From NCBI GenBank assembly GCA_015492915.1, contig WGED01000266.1, positions 1 to 7,689 of the forward strand: a stretch of DNA of 7,689 nt, in the 5' to 3' direction. The notes below the pieces were generated by a model that had not been told where the DNA came from, did no database searches, and saw nothing but the letters and a program-made list of their open reading frames with translations. A program made the position numbers and the translations under genes. Shown here in pieces: positions 1 through 6,583 of the stretch. This DNA comes from Cyclobacteriaceae bacterium (lineage in GTDB: Bacteria; Bacteroidota; Bacteroidia; Cytophagales; Cyclobacteriaceae). The number at the start of each line of letters is the position of its first letter. The first letter of the stretch is position 1.

Positions 1-1
1 C

Positions 2-370
2 TGGCTGTACGACTCCTTATCCAATGATAAGGAGATTAAAGTATTTGATGATATTTTCTTTAATCCCGTATCTATGGATGCACTTGCTTCCATAATCAAA
101 CTGGTTGTACAAAAAAAACCAAAAGGAATATTTAATGTCGGGTCTGCTTTGGGAATGAGTAAAGCAGATTTTGCTTTTTCTTTCGCCGATGAATTGAATT
201 TATCGACAGCCAGGATGTTACGCACTTCATCTGACCAAGTAACATTTTTAAAAACATATCGACCAAAAGATATGCGGATGGATTGCAGGCGTATTGAAAG
301 TGAACTGGGGATAAAATTACCTGGCCTTCATGACGAAATTAAACGAGTTGCCTGTGAATATAATAAATAA
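2..370 (+). CDS. RmlD-like SDR sugar-nucleotide reductase, C-terminal part (5' truncated by window edge)
   Basis: The reading frame is open from base 2 to the TAA at 368-370, giving 122 residues with no start in the window that would make a complete protein; a Met at base 74 is internal. The fragment looks like the substrate-binding end of RmlD-type (dTDP-4-dehydrorhamnose reductase-like) short-chain dehydrogenases. It has FDDIFFNPVSMDALA, matching the family's D-x-x-x-x-P-x-x-x-x-x-LA stretch. This is followed by KGIFNVGS, then SKADFAFSFADEL, and near the end YRPKDMRMD with CRRIE, which corresponds to the family's RPxxxxLDxxKxE tail. The N-terminal Rossmann domain and YxxxK catalytic motif would lie upstream. 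Such enzymes reduce a 4-keto (or similar) NDP-sugar in the cytosol. The 3' end overlaps the next gene, so the two are probably translationally coupled. The family is fairly sure; the substrate is unknown. Confidence 0.8.
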   Translation, partial: WLYDSLSNDKEIKVFDDIFFNPVSMDALASIIKLVVQKKPKGIFNVGSALGMSKADFAFSFADELNLSTARMLRTSSDQVTFLKTYRPKDMRMDCRRIESELGIKLPGLHDEIKRVACEYNK

Positions 371-1442
371 TTCTGACCCCGTTATTAATATTGATGGGAT
401 AAATATCGGTAAATCTTACCCGACTTATTTTATTGCCGATATTGCAGCAAATCATGACGGCGACCTTGAGCGGGCAAAAGAACTTATTTATTTGGCAGCA
501 GAATCAGGTGCAGACGCGGCAAAGTTCCAACATTTTACAGCAGAAACCATTGTTAGTGATTATGGCTTCAAAAACCTTGAAGGAAAACAGTCTCACCAGA
601 AAAAATGGAAAAAATCAGTATTTGAAGTCTACGAAAATGCGAGCGTAAGCCTTGCCTGGACTGACGCTTTAAAGGAGACCTGTGATAAGGCCAATGTTGC
701 ATTTTTTACCAGCCCCTATTCAATAGCGCTCGTCGATTATATTGATCCTTTTGTGCCCGCATATAAAATTGGCTCAGGGGATATCACATGGATAGAAATG
801 ATAAAATATATTGCCAGCATGAAAAAACCCTATATTCTGGCGACAGGCGCCTCCACTATGGATGATGTGCGCCATGCGGTAAATGCAGGTATTGAAATAA
901 ACCCCGATCTTTGTTTGATGCAGTGTAATACAAATTACACGGCGAATCCGGAGAATTTCAGATATATCCAACTCAACGTATTAAAAACCTTTCATGATAT
1001 GTACCCCGACCTGGTGTTGGGTTTGAGTGATCACACCCCGGGCCATGCGACTGTACTTGGTGCTGTTACATTGGGCGCTTCCATGATCGAAAAACATTTC
1101 ACAGATGATGTCGGCCGTACAGGCCCTGATCACATGTTTTCGATGGACCCGGAATCATGGAGGGAAATGGTGGAACGTACACGTGAATTGGAAAATTCAT
1201 TGGGCATCGGCATTAAAAAAATCGAGGACAATGAAAAAGAAACGGTTATTTTGCAACGGCGTTCCATCCGACTAAGCACCAGCCTTGTTGCAGGGAGTAT
1301 TTTGGCCAGGGAACATATGGATGTACTAAGGCCCTGTCCCCCAAATGCAATATCACCCCGTCACATTGAAGAGTTGATCGGCAAGCGTCTTAAAAGAGAT
1401 ATGGTTTCAGGAGAAAGTGTGAAATGGAACGATATCGAGTAG
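330..1442 (+). CDS. neuB: NeuB-family nonulosonic acid synthase (N-acetylneuraminate/legionaminate/pseudaminate synthase-like)
   Basis: This enzyme family condenses phosphoenolpyruvate with a six-carbon amino sugar (ManNAc or a 2,4-diacetamido-trideoxyhexose) to make a nine-carbon nonulosonic acid in the cytosol. The 370-residue product has the TIM-barrel NeuB domain. It opens at about residues 32-45 with TYFIADIAANHDGD (usually IAEIGxNHxG), then GADAAKFQ (60-67), FTSPYS (126-131), YKIGSGD (145-151) and CNTNYTANPEN (199-209). The two histidines expected to bind the metal are in SDHTPGH (His235) and EKHFT (His256), followed by GPDHMFSMDP. The C-terminal antifreeze/SAF domain starts near RRSIRL (310-315) and ends with IGKRLKRD. 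Its RP loop reads RPCPPNAISP rather than the usual RPGxGIxP. The ATG at 330 overlaps the upstream gene by 41 bases and has no good Shine-Dalgarno site. An in-frame GTG at 354 gives a start 26 residues before the conserved IADIAANH and is a real alternative. The symbol is family-level: sialic, legionaminic and pseudaminic synthases cannot be separated by eye. Confidence 0.92.
   Translation: MTKLNELPVNIINNSDPVINIDGINIGKSYPTYFIADIAANHDGDLERAKELIYLAAESGADAAKFQHFTAETIVSDYGFKNLEGKQSHQKKWKKSVFEVYENASVSLAWTDALKETCDKANVAFFTSPYSIALVDYIDPFVPAYKIGSGDITWIEMIKYIASMKKPYILATGASTMDDVRHAVNAGIEINPDLCLMQCNTNYTANPENFRYIQLNVLKTFHDMYPDLVLGLSDHTPGHATVLGAVTLGASMIEKHFTDDVGRTGPDHMFSMDPESWREMVERTRELENSLGIGIKKIEDNEKETVILQRRSIRLSTSLVAGSILAREHMDVLRPCPPNAISPRHIEELIGKRLKRDMVSGESVKWNDIE
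1409..1413 (+). promoter_or_regulatory. Shine-Dalgarno site for the GT2 gene, inside the end of the neuB-like gene
   Basis: AGGAG lies 10 bases before the ATG at 1424, within the last codons of the synthase gene. It supports the 19-base overlap as a true start, not an annotation artefact. Confidence 0.6.
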
Positions 1443-2101
1443 GTATCGTTATCCCAGCGCTTAATGAATCAGCAACAATTGGAGAAGTTGTTGTTGTTGC
1501 AGAAAAGTATGGCGTCCCCATTGTTGTCGATGACGGGTCCAGTGACAGTACATCGGAAATTGCGGAAAGATATGGCGCTATTGTTGTCACACACACAATA
1601 AATAATGGTTACGATTTTGCATTAAATTCAGGATTCAAAAAAGCGGCTGAATTAGGTGTTGAAGTCATTGTTACAATGGATGCCGATGGTCAACATAACC
1701 CGGTACTCATTCAGGAATTTATTGATATGATCAATGCCGGGGCTGATGTTGTGGTCGGCATTAGAAATAAACGGCAGCGTTTCTCAGAGCATTTATTTGC
1801 ATGGTATACCGACATTCGTTTTGGGATTAAAGATCCATTATGCGGAATGAAGGCATACCGAAAAACGGTTTATGAATCCCTTGGCTATTTTGATTCTTAT
1901 GGGTCTATTGGCACAGAATTGATGATTTTTGCAGTCAAAAACCGGTTTAAAATTAGCCAGTCATTGATTTCTGTTAAAGAACGAAAAGGATCGTCAAGAT
2001 TTGGGCAGGTGTTATCAGGGAATTTCAAGATCATAAGCGCAATGTTATTTTCCCTTTGGAAGGTTAAAAAAATTAATCCATCACACCCTAAAAACCAGTA
2101 A
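1424..2101 (+). CDS. GT2-family glycosyltransferase (DPM/DPG synthase-like), small and soluble
   Basis: The 225-residue protein is a GT-A fold family 2 glycosyltransferase. Visible motifs are VGIVIPALNES (6-16), the nucleotide-binding VVDDGSSDST (34-43), the metal-binding DADGQH (86-91, the DxD equivalent), and the acceptor-side DPLCGMKAYR (137-146) with GTEL (163-166). It then has KERKGSSRFG (185-194), which resembles the RxxGxSk region of dolichyl/polyprenyl-phosphate sugar transferases. There are no transmembrane segments after the catalytic domain, unlike many polyprenyl-phosphate transferases. The usual small-residue patch NxGxGxA reads NNGYDFALNSG (60-70), which is atypical. It probably transfers a sugar from an NDP- (or CMP-) donor to a lipid carrier, glycan or protein at the inner face of the membrane. 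It starts inside the synthase gene (19-base overlap) and is followed by only 10 bases before the methylase. Family certain, donor and acceptor unknown. Confidence 0.9.
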   Translation: MERYRVGIVIPALNESATIGEVVVVAEKYGVPIVVDDGSSDSTSEIAERYGAIVVTHTINNGYDFALNSGFKKAAELGVEVIVTMDADGQHNPVLIQEFIDMINAGADVVVGIRNKRQRFSEHLFAWYTDIRFGIKDPLCGMKAYRKTVYESLGYFDSYGSIGTELMIFAVKNRFKISQSLISVKERKGSSRFGQVLSGNFKIISAMLFSLWKVKKINPSHPKNQ

Positions 2102-2111
2102 TGGAAAGATT

Positions 2112-2738
2112 ATGAAAAACTATGAAACGCCACAAGAGGAGTTCTGGGCCGGAAATTTTGGCAATGAGTACATTATCCGAAATGAAAGCCAGGAACTTTT
2201 GGCCTCTAACTTGAGGTTTTTTTCTGAAGCACTCAAGCAAGCCTCTTCTATAGAGTCCTGCCTTGAGCTGGGTGCCAATATTGGAATGAACCTAAGAGCA
2301 TTAAAACTACTTTATCCAAGAATAGACTTAAGAGGAGTGGAAATTAATCCATCAGCAGCAAATTTGCTTACTAAGTTTATTGGCCCTGAAAAAGTATTTC
2401 AAGGCTCTATTTTAGATTATCAAGTGGCTGAACAAAGTGATTTACTTCTCATCAAGACTGTATTGATTCATATTAACCCGGAAATGTTACATTCGGTTTA
2501 TGAGAAAATGTACCAAGCATCAAGTAGGTATATTTTGATATGTGAATACTACAACACAACACCTGTCACCATTTCTTATAGAGGACATAATGACCGGCTT
2601 TTTAAACGGGATTTTGCCGGTGAAATACTGGACATATACTCAAATTTGAAAATGATTGATTATGGGTTTGCATACCATCGTATTCCGCCATTCATGAATG
2701 ACGATATATCCTGGTTTTTGTTAGAAAAAATCTCATAA
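2112..2738 (+). CDS. Pseudaminic acid biosynthesis-associated methylase-like SAM methyltransferase
   Basis: The 208-residue protein fits the family described as pseudaminic acid biosynthesis-associated methylase (TIGR03587, assigned from memory of the family pattern). It begins ETPQEEFWAGNFGNEYI-RN (5-23). SAM-binding motif I is CLELGANIGMN (50-60), the acidic strand-2 motif is GVEINPSAANLL (75-86), and LIHINPE (118-124) follows. The family-specific stretch CEYYN...YRGHNDRLFKRDFAG runs over 144-170, and the end is DDISWFLLEK. The length is full for the family. Homologues sit in flagellin and O-antigen nonulosonate loci, and C. jejuni PtmH is implicated in N-methylation of acetimidoyl-legionaminic acid. 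With an amidotransferase at the end of this window, the same role is a sensible inference. The start at 2112 has a weak purine-rich GGAAAG at 2103-2108. Codon use leans to AGA/AGG, CTA and ATA more than in the neighbours. Confidence 0.88.
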   Translation: MKNYETPQEEFWAGNFGNEYIIRNESQELLASNLRFFSEALKQASSIESCLELGANIGMNLRALKLLYPRIDLRGVEINPSAANLLTKFIGPEKVFQGSILDYQVAEQSDLLLIKTVLIHINPEMLHSVYEKMYQASSRYILICEYYNTTPVTISYRGHNDRLFKRDFAGEILDIYSNLKMIDYGFAYHRIPPFMNDDISWFLLEKIS

Positions 2739-2780
2739 TGTACCCACGTATATTTTTCAATTTTAGATAACATTGATTAC

Positions 2781-3764
2781 ATGAACATTCGCCCATTAAA
2801 TGTACTGATTATAGGTTGTGGAAATATTGCGGGAGCATTTGATGAGCATCGGTCACTAAATGATTTGCCAGTAACACATGCTGGCGCATTTTATCGTGAT
2901 GAAAGATTTAACATCATAGCCTGTGTAGACCCGGATTATCAACGTCGCAGCGCATTTATGAATAGATGGAATGTGGCATCCGGATTTTTATCAATTGATG
3001 AAATGGCTGGCTCTCATGATGTATTTGATATTATCAGTATTTGTTCACCTACGGAATCCCATGTTCATGATCTCGAAACTGCCATACAGCTGAGTCCTAA
3101 AGTGATTTTCTGTGAAAAGCCTATATCCATATCATTATTTGATGCTGAAAGACTGGTAAATAAATGCAAGGAATCAGGAATATCGCTTGCAATAAATTAT
3201 ACACGTCGCTGGGACCCGGACATGCTGAAACTTAAGGCTGACATTCAGTCAGATCGTTATGGCCAATTACGTTCCATTGTCGGTATTTACAATAAGGGAA
3301 TATTAAACAATGGTTCCCATATGCTTGATCTTTTACATATGCTTATTGGGTCTGTTGAAGTTGTCAAAGCAGGAAGTCCGGTGGACGATTTTTTTTCAGA
3401 TGACCCGACGATTCCCATGTGGTTGGAAGGTAGGAAAGAATTACCGATACATCTTGTTTGTGGGCACGCTGATGACTATTCCATATTTGAGGTTAAATTT
3501 ATTTTTTCTTCCGGGGTATTAACTATGGAAGAGGGGGGTATGTGCTGGCGAGAGCAACATGTTGTCGATAGTGACGTATTTAAAGGTTACCAGAAGTTGG
3601 ATAATGGTGAGCGAAAAAAAGGGAAATATCCGTATTCAATGGTTTGTGCGGTCGATAATATTTATCGTTCCATTCATGAGGATGCATCACTTGCCAGTAC
3701 AGGTGAGTCTGCGCTTGCTGCACAACGTCTATGTGAAAAAATAAAACATTTGGCTTGTAATTAG
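2781..3764 (+). CDS. Gfo/Idh/MocA-family NAD(P)-dependent sugar oxidoreductase
   Basis: The 327-residue protein has an N-terminal Rossmann domain with VLIIGCGNIAGAFDE (8-22, GxGxxA dinucleotide motif). It has ACVDPD (47-52), where the Asp ends strand 2 and suggests NAD over NADP, then SICSPTESH (86-94) and CEKPIS (111-116), the family's EKP signature. NYTRRWDP (139-146) follows, and NNGSHMLDLL (176-185) holds the likely catalytic His180. The C-terminal half is the mixed alpha/beta substrate-binding domain. These enzymes oxidise or reduce a hydroxyl/keto group of a sugar, cyclitol or NDP-sugar. The gene is followed immediately by a DegT-type aminotransferase and then an acetyltransferase. This suggests it produces the keto group that is aminated, as WlbA does before WlbE/WbpE, although that comparison does not fix the substrate. 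The start is preceded by a 42-base gap (the largest in the window) with no clear Shine-Dalgarno site. Confidence 0.9.
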   Translation: MNIRPLNVLIIGCGNIAGAFDEHRSLNDLPVTHAGAFYRDERFNIIACVDPDYQRRSAFMNRWNVASGFLSIDEMAGSHDVFDIISICSPTESHVHDLETAIQLSPKVIFCEKPISISLFDAERLVNKCKESGISLAINYTRRWDPDMLKLKADIQSDRYGQLRSIVGIYNKGILNNGSHMLDLLHMLIGSVEVVKAGSPVDDFFSDDPTIPMWLEGRKELPIHLVCGHADDYSIFEVKFIFSSGVLTMEEGGMCWREQHVVDSDVFKGYQKLDNGERKKGKYPYSMVCAVDNIYRSIHEDASLASTGESALAAQRLCEKIKHLACN

Positions 3765-3773
3765 GCGATGAGT

Positions 3774-3780
3774 AAGGGGG
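3774..3780 (+). promoter_or_regulatory. Shine-Dalgarno site that decides the aminotransferase start
   Basis: AAGGGGG ends 5 bases before the ATG at 3786. The in-frame ATG at 3768, six codons earlier, has no comparable site in front of it and its second to fourth codons are this ribosome-binding sequence itself. The 3786 start is therefore preferred. Confidence 0.65.
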
Positions 3781-3785
3781 TAAAT

Positions 3786-5090
3786 ATGGAAAATTCCAAA
3801 AATCGGCTCTCCCTGTTCGGCGGGCCAAAAACCATTAAGTCTGAATTTAAACCCTATCATTCGATTGGCAAAGAAGAAACAGAAGCTGTCAGACAGGTTA
3901 TGGAGAGTGGCGTGCTGTCTCAATTCCTGGGTGTCTGGCATAAAGATTTCTATGGTGGTGAAAAAGTTCGTGAATTTGAAAAGGCATGGATGGATTTTTT
4001 CGGTGTTAAACACGCAATCAGTGTGAATTCGGCAACGTCAGGGCTTATTGCCGCAATTGGCGCCATTGGTATAGAGCCAGGTGATGAAGTGATTGTCAGT
4101 CCCTGGACGATGTGTGCAAGTGCTACAGCTATTTTACATTGGAATGCAATCCCGGTTTTTGCCGATATTGAACCGGAAACATTCAATCTTGATCCCAAAT
4201 CAGTTGAGGATAATATTACGCCATACACCAAAGCAATAATGGCGGTGGATATTTTTGGTCATTCTGCGGATATGGATGCGTTATCCGCGATTGCTGACAA
4301 GCACGACCTGAAAATCATTTCAGATTCAGCTCAGTCGCCAGGCGCATTAATTAATGCCAATTATGCGGGGACTCTGGCGGATATAGGTAGTTACAGTCTG
4401 AACTATCATAAACATATCCATACTGGGGAAGGCGGTATTCTCATTACAAATGATGATGAAATTGCAGAGCGTTTACGCCTGATCCGTAATCATGCTGAAG
4501 CGGTTGTGGAAGAGAAGGGCCAGGTCGACCTTGAAAATATGCTTGGTTATAATTTCCGGCTTGGTGAAATTGAATGCGCCATCGGGATTGAACAGCTTAA
4601 AAAACTCGATGATTTTGTATCTGCTCGACAACGTATCGCAAGACGATTAACCTCAGGCTTGTATGATCTTCCAGGTCTGCGTACTCCAGTTATCAAAGCT
4701 AACTGTACGCACGCCTATTATATGTACCCATTAGTATTGGATATAGAGAAGATTGGTATAAAGCGCCATATTATTTACCAGGCCTTATTGGCGGAAGGTG
4801 TGCAAGGTCTTAGTGAAGGGTATGTCACATTACATCTTTTGCCAATGTACCAAAAAAAAATAGCCTATGGCTCAAAAGGCTTTCCGTGGACATCAGAGAT
4901 TTGTCATCGTGATGTAGAGTATCACCGTGGCATATGTCCTATTGCGGAAGATCTTCAGGCAAATAGTTATCTTGGTTATAAAATGTGTCTTAACGACCTG
5001 AATGATGACGATGTCGACCTGATTGTAATGGCTTTTCGGAAGGTGTGGTCAAATCTTGATAATCTTAAAGACCTGGGAAATGACTTTTGA
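3786..5090 (+). CDS. DegT/DnrJ/EryC1/StrS-family PLP-dependent sugar aminotransferase
   Basis: From the ATG at 3786 the product is 434 residues (440 if the ATG at 3768 is used). It is a fold-type I aminotransferase that moves an amino group, normally from glutamate or glutamine, to a keto-sugar. Visible features (434 numbering): LSLFGGP near the N-terminus, KVREFEKAW (60-68), NSATSGLIAA (81-90, cofactor phosphate binding), GDEVIVSPWTMCASA (99-113), and ISDSAQSPGA (178-187) with Asp180 contacting the PLP ring nitrogen. The PLP lysine is Lys209 in NYHKHIHTGEGG, and NMLGYNFRLGEIECAIG (251-267) follows. The LFGGP opening and the length resemble the StsC/SMAT (aminocyclitol and 3-amino-sugar) branch more than PseC (about 385 residues). 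This is a judgement by eye. It follows the oxidoreductase by 21 bases. A run of nine A lies within the gene at 4852-4860. Confidence 0.93.
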   Translation: MENSKNRLSLFGGPKTIKSEFKPYHSIGKEETEAVRQVMESGVLSQFLGVWHKDFYGGEKVREFEKAWMDFFGVKHAISVNSATSGLIAAIGAIGIEPGDEVIVSPWTMCASATAILHWNAIPVFADIEPETFNLDPKSVEDNITPYTKAIMAVDIFGHSADMDALSAIADKHDLKIISDSAQSPGALINANYAGTLADIGSYSLNYHKHIHTGEGGILITNDDEIAERLRLIRNHAEAVVEEKGQVDLENMLGYNFRLGEIECAIGIEQLKKLDDFVSARQRIARRLTSGLYDLPGLRTPVIKANCTHAYYMYPLVLDIEKIGIKRHIIYQALLAEGVQGLSEGYVTLHLLPMYQKKIAYGSKGFPWTSEICHRDVEYHRGICPIAEDLQANSYLGYKMCLNDLNDDDVDLIVMAFRKVWSNLDNLKDLGNDF

Positions 5091-5643
5091 AAAATATGAT
5101 ATGAAAATGCCAATTAATAATGAATTTATTCTGCGGGGCGAAAAAATTCTACTCAGAAATTTTACTAAATCAGATATTGATGACCGCTATATTGGCTGGT
5201 TGAATGACTCGACTGTTGTGCGTTTTAGTAATCAACGTTTTTTAACACATAGTTATGAAAGCAGTCTTCGTTATTTTTCCTCATTTGAAAATACCGATAA
5301 TTTGTTTCTCAGTATTTGCCATTTACCTGATGAAGAACCCATAGGAACAATGACTGCCTATGTATCCCGGTTTCACGAAACAGTGGATGTTGGAATTTTA
5401 CTCGGTGAAAAATCAGTATGGGGTTCAGGTTTGGGGCTGGACGCCTGGAATACATTGACAAACTGGCTTCTTGAATGTGATGGTATTCGTAAAATTACAG
5501 CAGGTACGCTGGCATGCAATTATGCCATGATCAAAATACTGGAACGCTCCGGAATGCATCACGAAGCTACCCGAAAAAAACAGGAAATAGTTAATACGAA
5601 AGCAGTGGATATTCTTTATTATGCCAAATTCAGTGCTACATGA
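5080..5643 (+). CDS. GNAT-family (RimJ/RimL/PseH-like) N-acetyltransferase
   Basis: The product is about 187 residues. The GNAT domain begins at FILRGEKILLRNFTKSDI and continues YIGWLND (38-44) and VVRFSNQRF (46-54). It then has EPIGTMTAYV (86-95), VDVGILLG (102-109) and the acetyl-CoA pyrophosphate loop WGSGLGLDAW (114-123), followed by IRKITAGTLACNYAMIKILERSGM (136-159) and a C-terminal strand DILYYAKF. The enzyme should transfer an acetyl (or other acyl) group from CoA to an amine. Directly after an aminotransferase, the new sugar amino group is the obvious substrate, as for PseH. The start is uncertain: ATG 5080 overlaps the aminotransferase by 11 bases, ATG 5101 or 5107 would lie just after its stop, and none has a strong ribosome-binding site. 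A TTG at 5056 is possible but less likely. The last 23 bases overlap the next gene. Confidence 0.88.
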   Translation: MTFEKYDMKMPINNEFILRGEKILLRNFTKSDIDDRYIGWLNDSTVVRFSNQRFLTHSYESSLRYFSSFENTDNLFLSICHLPDEEPIGTMTAYVSRFHETVDVGILLGEKSVWGSGLGLDAWNTLTNWLLECDGIRKITAGTLACNYAMIKILERSGMHHEATRKKQEIVNTKAVDILYYAKFSAT

Positions 5644-6553
5644 TTTGCCGACACCTTTGGCATTGGTTTGCCATGATGCGGGAGCCGCCAACCTGATTTT
5701 TTCCTGGATACGTATGAGTATGGCCACATATCCTGAGGAAATGAGAAATTGGCATTTATTGCTTAAAGGTCCCGCTGAAAAGCTGTGGACCGGTAATTTC
5801 CCAACACAGATTCATCTGTGCCGGAATATTGATGAGCTTCTGGATGGTGTGCACATGCTTGTTACAGGAACAGGCTGGGCCAGTAACCTGGAATATGACG
5901 CATTGAAAATTGCCTGCCAGCGCAATATTCCGACTATTGCGGTAATTGATCACTGGACAAACTATCGTGATCGTTTTATTCGCAATGGGATAGAGGTATT
6001 GCCGGATACAATATGGGTTACTGATGTGGATGCAAAAATAATCGCTGAAAATGAATTTAATACTGTCGAGGTGATTCAAAAACCTAATGTGTATCTTGAA
6101 AAAATACTACAGGAAATAAATTCAAATGAATTTACCGATAATGATAATATACTCTATTTGCTTGAACCCGTTCGTGATGCTTGGGGAAACGGGAAAATTT
6201 CCGGCGAGTTTATTGCGCTGAATTATTTTATCAATAATTTGAATATCCTGGGGGCCAGTGATAAACCATCTATTCGATTACGTCCTCATCCATCAGACTC
6301 CTTGGGTAAATATGATCAATGGATAAATGAACAGAAACATATAAATATTTCCCTTGATAGGGAAATTGATTTGGCCAAATCTATTGCATGGTCAAATATG
6401 GTTGTTGGGTGTCAGACTTATGCGATGGTTATTGCATTGGCAGCAGGAAAAAAGGTTTTTTCATCAATCCCGCCGTGGGCTCCTTCTTGTGTTCTGCCAC
6501 AAAAGGGCATTCTGAAAATATCGGAATTAATACAGAATAAAATAGCACACTAA
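5621..6553 (+). CDS. Uncharacterised protein with GT-B-like features, found in a nonulosonate-type cluster
   Basis: I cannot name this 310-residue soluble protein with confidence. It has no signal peptide or membrane helix. Strong internal motifs suggest two Rossmann-like halves. In the N-terminal half are LALVCHDAGAANLI (13-26), LLLKGPAEKL (46-55), LVTGTGWASNLEYDAL (80-95), IPTIAVIDHWTNYRDRF (103-119) and DTIWVTDVDA (129-138). In the C-terminal half are ILYLLEPV (177-184), RLRPHPSD (219-226) and NMVVGCQTYAMVIALAAGKKVFSSIPPW (259-286). The RPHP motif and the GxxTxxMxxALAxGK pattern resemble the nucleotide-binding side of GT-B enzymes such as capsule, CDP-glycerol and sialyl transferases. It could be a glycosyltransferase for the nonulosonate or an NDP-sugar hydrolase standing in for NeuC/PseG; neither is shown by the sequence. 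It overlaps the GNAT gene by 23 bases with only a weak Shine-Dalgarno site, so coupling is likely. Confidence 0.75.
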   Translation: MPNSVLHDLPTPLALVCHDAGAANLIFSWIRMSMATYPEEMRNWHLLLKGPAEKLWTGNFPTQIHLCRNIDELLDGVHMLVTGTGWASNLEYDALKIACQRNIPTIAVIDHWTNYRDRFIRNGIEVLPDTIWVTDVDAKIIAENEFNTVEVIQKPNVYLEKILQEINSNEFTDNDNILYLLEPVRDAWGNGKISGEFIALNYFINNLNILGASDKPSIRLRPHPSDSLGKYDQWINEQKHINISLDREIDLAKSIAWSNMVVGCQTYAMVIALAAGKKVFSSIPPWAPSCVLPQKGILKISELIQNKIAH

Positions 6554-6571
6554 TTGCGTAATTTCTGGCTT

Positions 6572-6575
6572 GGAG
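6572..6575 (+). promoter_or_regulatory. Shine-Dalgarno site for the amidotransferase gene
   Basis: GGAG lies 8 bases before the ATG at 6584, in the 30-base gap after the previous stop codon, and fixes the start of a gene that runs off the window. Confidence 0.55.
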
Positions 6576-6583
6576 TTGTTTGT

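Noticed and set aside
2718..2780. Possible internal promoter in the largest gap (TTGTTA and CATAAT-like words, AT-rich stretch)
   Set aside because: The spacing between the two words is far too short for a sigma-70 promoter, and AT-rich hexamers are expected by chance at this base composition.
3580..4231. Several minus-strand open frames opposite the oxidoreductase and aminotransferase genes
   Set aside because: Their translations look like random low-complexity protein, and the plus-strand frames carry clear family motifs throughout.
3786..5643. Calling the aminotransferase and acetyltransferase PseC and PseH
   Set aside because: The families fit, but the aminotransferase is longer than PseC, its opening differs, and the preceding gene is not a PseB dehydratase. 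The specific names would overstate the evidence.
5621..6553. Calling the 310-residue protein a PseG or NeuC hydrolase because one is missing from the pathway
   Set aside because: The NeuC and PseG signature motifs are not apparent; filling a pathway gap is not evidence of function.
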